A stretch of 51,883 nucleotides of DNA from the IMG/VR virus record IMGVR_UViG_3300030380_000566, positions 1 through 51,883 of that record. The stretch is one strand, 5' to 3'. Shown one piece after another: positions 32,265 through 39,882 of the stretch (within the stretch, counting starts at the first letter, position 1; each line of letters begins with the position of its first letter). The position numbers and the translations under genes are program-made. Source of the stretch: a virus. Under the pieces are notes generated by a model that was given only the letters and a program-made list of their open reading frames with translations, was not told the origin of the DNA and ran no database searches.

Positions 32265-34671
32265 AGATAAAAATGTAATACCCTTTACCGAAGGTGCTCC
32301 TCCTGACGACCTTGAAGTAGAGGAGACAAATGATGGTAATGTTCTTATAGGTGAAGCAGAAGAAACCACAGAACCAAAAACAGATTTTTACAGTAACCTA
32401 GCAGAACAAATCGACGAAAGAGAATTATTAGGACACTCCTCAGAGTTGCTAGACTACTACCACACAGACCGAGAAGCAAGATCCAACTGGGAAGAAAGAT
32501 ATAAAGAAGGTTTAAAAACTCTTGACCCAGACGGAGGTCTACAAGAAGACGACTCAGAAAGAGCAGCAAGAGGATTAAGCCAAGTTGTGCATCCTATGAT
32601 AGCTGAAGCTGCAACACAATTTCAATCTAGGGCTATAGCCGAACTGTTTCCTGCTGCTGGTCCTGTAAAGACTGTAACAGTAGGTGAGTCAGACGAAGCA
32701 GTCAAAGAACAAGCCACTAGAGTTAAAGATTATATGAATTACCAACTTCTAGAAGAGATGCCTGAGTACTTCCCTGATATAGACCAGATGTTATTTCATC
32801 TACCACTCATCGGGCAAACTTTTAAAAAAGTATGGTACGACCCATCCATGGGCAGAGTGACGAGTCGCTTTGTTAAAGCTGAAGACTTCGTGGTTGCTGC
32901 AGAGAGTACTGACCTTTTAACTTCTCCTAGATATACGCATGTTATTCAATTACCTCGTAACGAATACAATAGGTTTGTACAAGCTGGGTATTATCTGCCT
33001 GTGGATAGTTATTCTGGTGATGGTGGGGATAGTTATGATGAAACTGTATACGAGGTCGAAGGTGTAAGCCCAGAAGGTTCTGAAAGCATAGATGAGCAGA
33101 TGACCTTACTAGAGATGCACACTTATAGAATATTAGATGGTATTGATGGAGCCAATGTTGAGGACGAGAACTTTGTTGCTTTACCTTACGTGATAACAAT
33201 AGATTCAGGTTCACAACGCATTGTCTCTGTAAGACGTAACTGGGACGAACAAGATGAAGATAAAAAGAAACGTAACTGGTTTGTAGAATATAAGTTCTTA
33301 CCAGGATTAGGATTTTATGGCTTTGGACTTTACCACTTGATTGGTGGGCTGGGTCGTGCTGCTACTGGTTCACTAAGAGCATTACTAGACTCCGCAGCAT
33401 TTTCAAATATGCAAGGTGGCTTTAAATTAAAAGGTAGAGTTCCAGGAGGAGACATGCAAATCAATCCTGGAGAGTTTGTTGATTTAGATGCTGCGGTTGA
33501 TGATGTGAATAAGGCTATATTGCCTTTACCTTTTAAAGAGCCTAGTGGTACATTATTTAATTTATTAGGTTTTATTGTTGATGCTGGTAGAAGGTATGCA
33601 GCAGTAGCAGATTTAAATGTAGGTGATGCTAATCCTAATGCACCTGTGGGCACAACTATAGCAATGTTGGAACAAGGTTCTAAAATATTCTCAGCTATTC
33701 ATAAAAGACTACACTACGCACAAGGTCAAGAGTTTAAAATGATAGCTAAGTTGAACTCCGAGACGTTGCCTGAGGTTTTTAAGTTTGCTGCGAGTGGTGC
33801 GAGTAAGATGATTAATGCTGCGGACTTTGATGATAGAATAGATATTATCCCAGTTAGCGATCCTAGTATTTTTAGTTCTACTCAACGTATCGCACAAGCC
33901 CAAGCTATACTACAACTCGCTCAATCAGCACCGCAACTCCACGATGTATATGAAGCTTATAAAAGAATGTATGAAGCTATACGAGTGCCCAACATTGATG
34001 AGATATTAAAAAAACCTGAGCAGGCTCCAAAGCTTGACCCAGTAGACGAGAATATTGCCGTCATGTTAGGTAAACCTATAAAAGCCTTCATAGACCAAGA
34101 CCATGAAGCACACATCGCTGTACACATGCAGTTTTTATCAGACCCATCCTTAGCTGGTAATAAGTTAGCACAAAAGACTATTGGTCCTGTATTGATTGCC
34201 CATATTGCGGAACACATGGCTCTACTTTATAGAGTCAGGATGCAAAAAGCTATGGGTGTAGAATTACCACCACTACCAGATATCAGAGATCCTAAGTTTA
34301 AGTTTGAAGATGTGTCGCCACAGATGGACAATATGATTGCTGAAAGAGCAGCACAAGTCATACAACAAGCTCCAAAGATGAAGCCAATCCCAGGAGTAGA
34401 TAAACTAGGTGGAGGAGACCCAATGAATTATGCACAACAACTCGCTAAAATTGAAGCCGAAGCAGTTAAGGCAAGGACTCAAGCCGAAATCCAAGCTGAC
34501 CAAGCAAAGGCAAAATCAGATATCCAGATTGACCAAGCTAAAGCACAAGTCGATATTCAAAAATCTATGCAAAAGCTAAAAGCTGAACTTGAAGGTAAAA
34601 TGGCTAAACTTCAAGCTGAAATACAAATAGCCAGAGAAAAAGAAATTATAAAAGCTAATAAGGAGACTTAA
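32257..34671 (+). CDS. Portal protein (P22-like, long)
   Basis: The product has 804 residues. The N-terminal ERAARGLSQVVHPMIAEAAT and the central GFYGFGLYHLIGGLGRAATG and LLDSAAFSNMQGG match the P22-like/large podovirus portal pattern. The last 70 residues are a continuous helix rich in Ala, Gln and Lys (IEAEAVKARTQAEIQADQAK), which would form the long barrel seen in P22 portal. It forms the dodecameric DNA gate at the capsid vertex. It overlaps terL by eight bases and abuts the next gene. Confidence 0.88.
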   Translation: MAEDKNVIPFTEGAPPDDLEVEETNDGNVLIGEAEETTEPKTDFYSNLAEQIDERELLGHSSELLDYYHTDREARSNWEERYKEGLKTLDPDGGLQEDDSERAARGLSQVVHPMIAEAATQFQSRAIAELFPAAGPVKTVTVGESDEAVKEQATRVKDYMNYQLLEEMPEYFPDIDQMLFHLPLIGQTFKKVWYDPSMGRVTSRFVKAEDFVVAAESTDLLTSPRYTHVIQLPRNEYNRFVQAGYYLPVDSYSGDGGDSYDETVYEVEGVSPEGSESIDEQMTLLEMHTYRILDGIDGANVEDENFVALPYVITIDSGSQRIVSVRRNWDEQDEDKKKRNWFVEYKFLPGLGFYGFGLYHLIGGLGRAATGSLRALLDSAAFSNMQGGFKLKGRVPGGDMQINPGEFVDLDAAVDDVNKAILPLPFKEPSGTLFNLLGFIVDAGRRYAAVADLNVGDANPNAPVGTTIAMLEQGSKIFSAIHKRLHYAQGQEFKMIAKLNSETLPEVFKFAASGASKMINAADFDDRIDIIPVSDPSIFSSTQRIAQAQAILQLAQSAPQLHDVYEAYKRMYEAIRVPNIDEILKKPEQAPKLDPVDENIAVMLGKPIKAFIDQDHEAHIAVHMQFLSDPSLAGNKLAQKTIGPVLIAHIAEHMALLYRVRMQKAMGVELPPLPDIRDPKFKFEDVSPQMDNMIAERAAQVIQQAPKMKPIPGVDKLGGGDPMNYAQQLAKIEAEAVKARTQAEIQADQAKAKSDIQIDQAKAQVDIQKSMQKLKAELEGKMAKLQAEIQIAREKEIIKANKET

Positions 34672-35142
34672 ATGGACGAAAAAACTTTTATGGACAAGTA
34701 CATGGCAGCATTTAGTAAATTTACAGATGCTCAAGCCAAAGGTGAAGATGTTAATCAAGTGTTTGCTGATATGAAAAAGAATATGCCAGGAGCAATGACT
34801 GATAAAGAATTAGATTTTATGTCAAACAAAGACAGATACCCAGTAGATAAATCAGGACCAGTTAGTGATAAAGAATTAGAATTTATGAACAAGATGGCTG
34901 ACCCAGGACCATCCGCAGACTACACAACAGGACCAATAGAGATTCCTGAAGGTGTTGACCCATCAATGTTTAATGAAATACCAACAACAAAAGAAGACAT
35001 GGGCTCACTACCAGGACCAGTTAGTGATAGAGACATGCAGTTTATGCAAAAAACAATGCCACAAGCAGTCAGCCCTATGGGTAGTATGATAAACAATGTA
35101 GAAGATTTTTTAAGTAACTTAGGTAGAAAGGTAGGAAAATAA
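34672..35142 (+). CDS. Virion-cassette protein with triple 'DKEL-FM' repeat
   Basis: The product has 156 residues. A short motif appears three times: GAMTDKELDFM (40-50), GPVSDKELEFM (62-72) and GPVSDRDMQFM (115-125). It is otherwise acidic, Met- and Pro-rich. No family is recognised. It begins directly after the portal stop and overlaps the next start by one base. The repeat looks like a docking peptide that binds a repeated partner such as the portal or scaffold; that is inference. Confidence 0.55.
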   Translation: MDEKTFMDKYMAAFSKFTDAQAKGEDVNQVFADMKKNMPGAMTDKELDFMSNKDRYPVDKSGPVSDKELEFMNKMADPGPSADYTTGPIEIPEGVDPSMFNEIPTTKEDMGSLPGPVSDRDMQFMQKTMPQAVSPMGSMINNVEDFLSNLGRKVGK

Positions 35143-35381
35143 TGCCAAATAATGTAGATGTAATGGGAATGTTTGAAGCTAAGATGGGCTTTTCAGCTAG
35201 TGAAGTACCAATGACCGAAGAACAAGTAACACAGTTCATGCTCCTCTGTCAGCAACAAATGTTAGGTTTACCAGAAGAAGAACACATGGAAGACGAAGAA
35301 CCTATGAAGAGTGGTTCTGTAAAAATAATTAAGATAGGCAAAGGTTCATCAATGATGGACAATATGCTAGAAGATGGCTGA
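35142..35381 (+). CDS. Small acidic protein downstream of portal
   Basis: The product has 79 residues. It is acidic in the middle (LPEEEHMEDEEPMKSG) with a helical Met-rich stretch EVPMTEEQVTQFMLLCQQQM. No family is recognised. It overlaps neighbours by one and eight bases, so it is translated with the head operon. An assembly or packaging accessory role is guessed from location. Confidence 0.5.
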   Translation: MPNNVDVMGMFEAKMGFSASEVPMTEEQVTQFMLLCQQQMLGLPEEEHMEDEEPMKSGSVKIIKIGKGSSMMDNMLEDG

Positions 35382-36060
35382 TAAAGTTACAGGAGTTTTA
35401 AACCTTTTAAAAGGTTTAGTAAAACAAACCCCAACTTCTAAAAGTACAGACCTAGTCATACCCACTAAAGCTGAGTTAGAAAAATTACCTCCAGACGATT
35501 TAGAAAAAATATCTAACCAACTTAAACAAGCCACCAATGTAGACCGAAGAGAGCTCATGAGAGGTGCTTTAGGTACTATAATGAATACAGCTATGGATGT
35601 AGGCACTTTAGGTAAAGTTGTTAAAGCTATTGAGCCACCTAAAAAAGTTAAACCAATAAAAGAATCTATAGACCTTATACCTAAATTTTTTGATGACTTT
35701 AGAGAAGATCTTCGTGAGAGATTAGTAGATAATAAAATAGATGAGTTTATGGCTGAAGAAGGCATAGATGATTTAGATGCATATGCTGCTGAAACAGGTG
35801 TTGAAATTGACCCTGTAATAGATTCTTACGAGTTAGACCAACCTTTAGTAGAACTTTGGATGTATTTGAAAAAACCTAAAAAAGACATAGAGTATGAATA
35901 TTTAGATAATGAATTATCAGATATCGAAACATTTATGAAAGATAATAATATATCTAATGAAGAGATGATTAAAAAAATAGAAGAGCAAGGTTTAAAACCC
36001 GATAACCAAGAATTAAAAGATTATGGTTTAGAAGAACTTATAGAGAAAAAAGATGGTTAA
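35374..36060 (+). CDS. Head-cassette protein sharing N-terminus with putative ART
   Basis: The product has 228 residues. Its N-terminus TGVLNLLKGLVKQTPTSKST, then IPTKAELEKLPPDDL, resembles the start of the following 36053 product (PGALLNLLKQTPK..., IPNKQELERASIRDL). The rest is acidic and helical (DDFREDLRERLVDNKIDEFM). No enzyme motif is seen. The shared N-terminal tag suggests both are sent to the same place, possibly inside the capsid. Function is unknown. Confidence 0.5.
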   Translation: MADKVTGVLNLLKGLVKQTPTSKSTDLVIPTKAELEKLPPDDLEKISNQLKQATNVDRRELMRGALGTIMNTAMDVGTLGKVVKAIEPPKKVKPIKESIDLIPKFFDDFREDLRERLVDNKIDEFMAEEGIDDLDAYAAETGVEIDPVIDSYELDQPLVELWMYLKKPKKDIEYEYLDNELSDIETFMKDNNISNEEMIKKIEEQGLKPDNQELKDYGLEELIEKKDG

Positions 36061-37195
36061 ACTTACTCCAGGAGCATTGCTTAATTTATTAAAGCAAACA
36101 CCAAAAACTAATCCACCTTCAGGTACAATATCTAAAATACCTAATAAACAAGAACTTGAAAGAGCATCAATTAGAGATCTTCAATTATTTAAAATGAATA
36201 AAGGTAGAGAGCCTACTCCTGAAGAAACTAAACTCATATTAGACAATAATATAGGTGCATTAGGTTTTGTAAATTTAAGCGACTTAGTAAACAGAGGTGC
36301 ACTAAAAGATATTTATAGAAGTCCAGGAATATTAAGAGAAGGATATGCTGATGATTTAGGTCAAGTTGGTAGACCTACTCCCAAAACTTTAAGTCGTGAA
36401 GGTACAACTAAATCAACTAGCTTAATTGATACTGGAGATGTTGAGTTGAATGACTTTGTTAATAGTCTGCGTTTAGATCCTAATAGTGGTGATGGTGGTC
36501 TCGCAGATACTATAAAAGGAATATTATATGATAAAGCTAATAAAGGTGCTGGGTTTTACGAACAAGATTTTTATACAGACATTATTACTAATAGTAAAGG
36601 TGAACGCATGGGCTATAGGAATAGTGATGAGTATAAAGAAGCTATGTTAGAGTATGATGACTTTGATGAAATGCTTAATCCTCAAGTTCGTATAAGAGTT
36701 CCAAAACATAGTAAAGTAGTTAATTATTTCAAAGACACTGCTAAAAATTACTTAGATGAAAAAGGTTTAGGAGATAAAATTTATTTATTTAGACAAGGCA
36801 GATTAGACAAAGGCGAGATAAAACATGATCCTGACCCAAAAGAGCCACTGTCTTTTTCATTAAGCCCAGAGCCTAAAGGTAATATTTTTCAAGTAAACTC
36901 TCGTGTTGATGTGTACGTTATAGACAAAAACGATGTACAAGCTTTACCAAACCTTCATAAAAGAGGAGGTTCAGACTATGCTCTTGAAGAAGAAGTTTTA
37001 GCTGCAGGTGAAGATGTAGCTTATGTAGGTTCAATAGGTGATTATACTTTCGAAAGTGGTATTAAAATTAAAGATGTTGATGGTAGTAATCCTTACATCT
37101 ATAAAGACAAACAAGGCAATACTATTGAAGAATTAAGTAAAAAAGCTAAAATAGATTCAGAGCAATTTTTAAATCAACTCAAAGGAGATAAATAG
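36053..37195 (+). CDS. Putative ADP-ribosyltransferase (R-S-E type) in head cassette
   Basis: The product has 380 residues. The C-terminal half has KIYLFRQGRLDKGE (Arg247), EPLSFSLSPEPKGNIF (Ser267 and Ser269) and YALEEEVLAAGEDV (Glu312, Glu314). These match the Arg, S-x-S and E-x-E order of mono-ADP-ribosyltransferases. Between them RVDVYVIDKNDVQAL fits the expected strand. ART proteins of phages such as T4 Alt are packed in the virion and modify host proteins on entry. Residues 1-43 resemble the neighbouring 35374 product. The target is unknown. The family call rests on motif order only. Confidence 0.5.
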   Translation: MVKLTPGALLNLLKQTPKTNPPSGTISKIPNKQELERASIRDLQLFKMNKGREPTPEETKLILDNNIGALGFVNLSDLVNRGALKDIYRSPGILREGYADDLGQVGRPTPKTLSREGTTKSTSLIDTGDVELNDFVNSLRLDPNSGDGGLADTIKGILYDKANKGAGFYEQDFYTDIITNSKGERMGYRNSDEYKEAMLEYDDFDEMLNPQVRIRVPKHSKVVNYFKDTAKNYLDEKGLGDKIYLFRQGRLDKGEIKHDPDPKEPLSFSLSPEPKGNIFQVNSRVDVYVIDKNDVQALPNLHKRGGSDYALEEEVLAAGEDVAYVGSIGDYTFESGIKIKDVDGSNPYIYKDKQGNTIEELSKKAKIDSEQFLNQLKGDK

Positions 37196-37464
37196 TGGCT
37201 AAACTACCTAAAGTAAAAAAAGTAAAAACTCCAGGAGGTTACATGGTACCAGCTAAGTATGTGGCTGGGTTAAGTGGTGAACAACGTAAGAAGAGATTAT
37301 TAGCCCTTGAAAAAATGCGTAAATCAGGTAAAGTTCTAGGAGATCTTCCAGGAGATAAAACACCTTCTGGTAAAAAAAGGAAAACAAAAGAATCTATATA
37401 CACTAAAAAATTTAGGAAAATGTATGGCAATAAACGCAAAACAAAAAAAGGCTCTAAAAAATAA
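37195..37464 (+). CDS. Lysine-rich small protein (GTG start)
   Basis: The product has 89 residues. The start is GTG 37195 with AAAGGAGATAAATA upstream. It opens MAKLPKVKKVKTPGGYMVPA and ends KKRKTKKGSKK-like, in detail NKRKTKKGSKK. The middle has a helical RKKRLLALEKMRKSGKVLG. It is extremely basic. No family is recognised. It overlaps the preceding stop by one base and the next ORF by 41 bases. It may bind DNA in the capsid. Confidence 0.5.
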   Translation: MAKLPKVKKVKTPGGYMVPAKYVAGLSGEQRKKRLLALEKMRKSGKVLGDLPGDKTPSGKKRKTKESIYTKKFRKMYGNKRKTKKGSKK

Positions 37465-37717
37465 AGCAGAAAAAGCCAACGCACCACTAGGTGCTCTAAC
37501 TACTATTTATAATAAAGGGTTAGGTGCTGCTGCTAGTGGCGGTCGTCGTCCAGGAGTCTCACCTTCAGCTTGGGCTATGGCTAGAGTTAACTCTGTATTG
37601 ACAGGTGGTAAAGCTAGACAAGTTGATAAAAAGCAGTGGGAACAAATACAAGCTTATCGTAGGAAGAACAAAGGTAAGAAAAAGAAAACATCACCAACAA
37701 AAAAAGGAGGTAAATGA
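37424..37717 (+). CDS. Basic DUF5824-like phage protein
   Basis: The product has 97 residues. GRRPGVSPSAWAMARVNSVL followed by TGGKARQVDKKQW resembles a short conserved phage protein type (DUF5824-like: 'P-x-W-A-x-x-R-V-N'). The N-terminus and C-terminus are Lys-rich. It overlaps the previous gene by 41 bases in another frame, and its TGA overlaps the next ATG. The function is unknown. Confidence 0.55.
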   Translation: MAINAKQKKALKNKAEKANAPLGALTTIYNKGLGAAASGGRRPGVSPSAWAMARVNSVLTGGKARQVDKKQWEQIQAYRRKNKGKKKKTSPTKKGGK

Positions 37718-37839
37718 TGTACGGAAAAAAGACAATGAAAAAGAAGACAACTAAAAAAATGACCATGAAAGAAAAAATGGCAAAGCTTAGAAAAATGAAG
37801 GGCAAAAATAAAAAGAAGAAAACTTCTTCTTATAGCTAA
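37717..37839 (+). CDS. Tiny lysine-rich peptide (40 residues)
   Basis: The frame starts at ATG 37717, five bases after a perfect AAAGGAGGT at 37703-37711. The upstream stop and this start overlap (TGATG). The peptide MYGKKTMKKKTTKKMTMKEK continues with KMAKLRKMKGKNKKK and ends TSSYS. Nearly half of the residues are Lys. The strong ribosome-binding site argues for real expression. DNA or RNA charge neutralisation is conceivable. Confidence 0.6.
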   Translation: MYGKKTMKKKTTKKMTMKEKMAKLRKMKGKNKKKKTSSYS

Positions 37840-37973
37840 TGCCAGTCAGAAAAGTCAAAGGTGGCTATAGGTGGGGTAGTAAAGGTAAAATCTACCCTAC
37901 TAAAGCTTTAGCAGAAAAGCAAGGCAGAGCAATCATGGCTTCTAAAGGAAAAAAGAAGGGTGGCAAAAGCTAA
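37839..37973 (+). CDS. Tiny basic peptide with YRWGSKGK motif
   Basis: This 44-codon frame begins in the TAATG overlap at 37837-37841. It starts MPVRKVKGGYRWGSKGKIYP and ends KGKKKGGKS. The pattern 'GGYRWGxxGKxYPTKAxAxxQGRAI' recurs in small phage proteins that I recall. It is coupled to the preceding Lys-rich peptide. The function is unknown. Confidence 0.6.
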   Translation: MPVRKVKGGYRWGSKGKIYPTKALAEKQGRAIMASKGKKKGGKS

Positions 37974-38124
37974 AAAAATAATCCAAAAAGACGGCACAAC
38001 CAGTCATTGGAAAAAACTAATACAGCACAAAAGTTGCTCCTTCTGTTCAAATGAAGCTATGCATTATGAAAAATTTAAGTATTATTGTAAACAGTGTTAT
38101 AAGGAGAAAATAAATGGCAAATAA
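37960..38124 (+). CDS. Zinc-ribbon-like small protein (GTG start)
   Basis: This 54-codon frame starts at GTG 37960, with AAAGGA about ten bases upstream, and overlaps the previous ORF by 14 bases. It has CSFC (26-29) and CKQC (43-46), two CxxC knuckles 13 residues apart, which fits a small zinc ribbon. The N-terminus is basic (MAKAKKIIQKDGTTSHWKKL). Nucleic-acid binding is likely. Confidence 0.6.
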   Translation: MAKAKKIIQKDGTTSHWKKLIQHKSCSFCSNEAMHYEKFKYYCKQCYKEKINGK

Positions 38125-38299
38125 AACAGTATTAGCACCTAAAGGTTTTCATTGGATGAAAGCAGGTAAAGGTTATAAGTTAATGAAAGGTGATTATAAA
38201 CCTCACACAGGTGCAGTTAAAAGAGCATCTTTTGAGATACAAAAGGTACATAAAAATGGCAAAAGCAAAAATAAAAAAGGTGGCAGCAGCAGAAATTAG
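38114..38299 (+). CDS. Small conserved basic protein
   Basis: The product has 61 residues. AAGGAGA at 38101-38107 precedes the ATG by six bases. The sequence begins MANKTVLAPKGFHWMKAGKG and then YKLMKGDYKPHTG, a pattern I recall as recurrent in marine phages. The end is Lys/Ser-rich. It overlaps the zinc-ribbon ORF by 11 bases and the next gene by 44 bases. The function is unknown. Confidence 0.6.
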   Translation: MANKTVLAPKGFHWMKAGKGYKLMKGDYKPHTGAVKRASFEIQKVHKNGKSKNKKGGSSRN

Positions 38300-38447
38300 A
38301 GCTGCAAAAAAATTTTTAGAACGTAAAGGATTTAAAGCTACTGATATTCCACCAAGACTTTTTGCTATGGCTGCAAAAGAACTTGATAAATCTTTTACTC
38401 AAACTCTACAAGTATTAGCACAATCCCAAACAGCAGGAACAGTTTAA
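38256..38447 (+). CDS. Small helical basic protein
   Basis: The start is ATG 38256, with AAAGGT about eight bases upstream. A longer frame from 38190 would overlap the upstream gene more deeply without a ribosome-binding site. The 63-residue product has AAAEIRAAKKFLERKGFKAT, then IPPRLFAMAAKELDKSF. It may be helix-turn-helix-like, but no family is recognised. Its TAA overlaps the next ATG. Confidence 0.55.
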   Translation: MAKAKIKKVAAAEIRAAKKFLERKGFKATDIPPRLFAMAAKELDKSFTQTLQVLAQSQTAGTV

Positions 38448-38683
38448 TGACTATAGATCCTTTTTTGGTTTGGAATATAGTTTTGTCTTTTATAGTTGTG
38501 CCTTTTGGATGGGCATTTGGCAAGATGTTTTCAGAGGTAAAAAGATTGCAAATATTATTAAACAGAACAAGAGAAGATTACGCAACAAAATCCGAGCTTC
38601 GCAATGAAACAAGAGAAATCAAGGAATTAGTAATTCGCATAGAACAAAAGCTTGATAGATTCATTGAGAAGCAAAATGGTTGA
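38447..38683 (+). CDS. Small membrane-anchored coiled-coil protein
   Basis: The product has 78 residues. A single hydrophobic segment lies at 5-25 (PFLVWNIVLSFIVVPFGWAF). It is followed by a charged helix with heptad character (KSELRNETREIKELVIRIEQ). This topology resembles small lysis-associated (holin-modulating or spanin-like) proteins, and the lysozyme lies 1.2 kb downstream. The role is inferred from topology and place. Confidence 0.55.
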   Translation: MTIDPFLVWNIVLSFIVVPFGWAFGKMFSEVKRLQILLNRTREDYATKSELRNETREIKELVIRIEQKLDRFIEKQNG

Positions 38684-39320
38684 ACCTGTAACAGCTGTAC
38701 TAACAGGTATAGCTTTAGTAAAAAAATCTGTAGATTTTATTAAACAAAATATACAAACCTGTAATGATATAGGAGATATCATTGGTCATATAGATAAAGC
38801 TATGACTGGTGAACAACAAGTTATAAAAGAAAGAGATAAATCTGGTGCAGATCCTTTTGCTGTGGGTACTGTGGCTCAAGAAATTATAGATGCTAAATTA
38901 GCCAGAGAACACTTAAACCAAGTGCGCAATCTTGTTAATTTAAGGTTTGGTCCTGGTACATGGGAATATATATTGCAAGAACGTAAAAAACGTATTGATG
39001 CACAAAAACAAGCTATCAAAGAAGCAAAAGCTGCAAAATTAAAAAAGCAGCAAGAAATAGCAGAGTACATTAAGTACGGATTAATTACTATTATAACTTT
39101 AGCTTTTATAGGAGTAGCTATAGGTATTACATTTAAATTTTTTGTATCAGCAACTAATAAAGTATATGCACACAATATTGAGCAAGATGATGGGAGCTGT
39201 AGGCTTTACGATTATAAATATTTTTTAATATGTATGAATGAAGGCAGAGATTATGCAGATACAGAATTATATTTAGATTATAAAAAGCAGAAAGAGCAAT
39301 GGATTGAAAGTATTGATTAA
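38676..39320 (+). CDS. Membrane-associated protein of lysis region
   Basis: The start is set at ATG 38676 (MVEPVTAVLTGIALVKKSVD), eight bases inside the previous gene. A longer frame would overlap more. The 214-residue product has a long charged helix (98-130), a hydrophobic segment at 133-157 and a C-terminal domain with two Cys (CRLYDYKYFLICMNEG). I recall this family near lysis genes of marine phages. A spanin-like or envelope role is possible but unproven. Confidence 0.5.
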   Translation: MVEPVTAVLTGIALVKKSVDFIKQNIQTCNDIGDIIGHIDKAMTGEQQVIKERDKSGADPFAVGTVAQEIIDAKLAREHLNQVRNLVNLRFGPGTWEYILQERKKRIDAQKQAIKEAKAAKLKKQQEIAEYIKYGLITIITLAFIGVAIGITFKFFVSATNKVYAHNIEQDDGSCRLYDYKYFLICMNEGRDYADTELYLDYKKQKEQWIESID

Positions 39321-39347
39321 TTTATCATTTAACAGTATAAATAAGAT

Positions 39348-39551
39348 ATGAAGCCAGAGAACTTAGATAAATGGCGCATATGGCCAAGACTGTTAATTAC
39401 TCTTTATGGTTTAGCTTTTTTTAGAGTAACAGAGTGGTTTATGCAACTTGAAGATCCAACTAATGCACAGTCTGCTTTTGTTAGTGTTTTAGTAGGAGCA
39501 GGTGCTGCATGGTTTGGTTTATATTGTGGGACTGGTAAGAAAAGTGAGTAA
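39348..39551 (+). CDS. Putative holin, two-TM small membrane protein
   Basis: The product has 67 residues with hydrophobic segments at about 10-28 (IWPRLLITLYGLAFFRVTEW) and 41-60 (SAFVSVLVGAGAAWFGLYCG), and a short charged tail. Size, two-segment topology and position 320 bases before a T4-type lysozyme gene favour a holin or antiholin. It would be the second holin-like gene in the window. The overlap of its stop with the next GTG is eight bases. Confidence 0.6.
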   Translation: MKPENLDKWRIWPRLLITLYGLAFFRVTEWFMQLEDPTNAQSAFVSVLVGAGAAWFGLYCGTGKKSE

Positions 39552-39882
39552 CAAAGAAGCTAAACTTAAAAAGTATGGTTTAAAAGGTTTAAATAAACCT
39601 AAACGAACCCCAAACCACCCAACAAAGAAAGGTATAGTAGCAGTTAAAGATGGTGAAAAAATTAAAATTATTCGCTTTGGCGACCAAAAAATGGGTCACA
39701 ACTATAGTGACGAAGCTCGTAAAAACTTTAAACAACGGCATGCTAAAAATATTAAAAAAGGTAAAACAAGTGCTGCATTTTGGGCGAACAAAGTTTTTTG
39801 GTCTGGTGAAAAGGGCTCTAAAAAGAATCCACCAAAAAGTCAAAAGCATGTTAAAGGGAGAGTAAAAGGTGGCAGATCTTAA
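39544..39882 (+). CDS. Conserved basic phage protein (GTG start)
   Basis: The start is taken as GTG 39544, not 39502, because the conserved sequence begins at SNKEAKLKKYGLKG. The 112-residue product has KPKRTPNHPTKKGIVAVKDG, then IRFGDQKMGHNYSD and HAKNIKKGKTSAAFWANKV. I recall this as a common small protein of marine and T4-like phages. It is basic; its function is unknown. It overlaps the lysozyme gene by 14 bases. Confidence 0.6.
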   Translation: MSNKEAKLKKYGLKGLNKPKRTPNHPTKKGIVAVKDGEKIKIIRFGDQKMGHNYSDEARKNFKQRHAKNIKKGKTSAAFWANKVFWSGEKGSKKNPPKSQKHVKGRVKGGRS

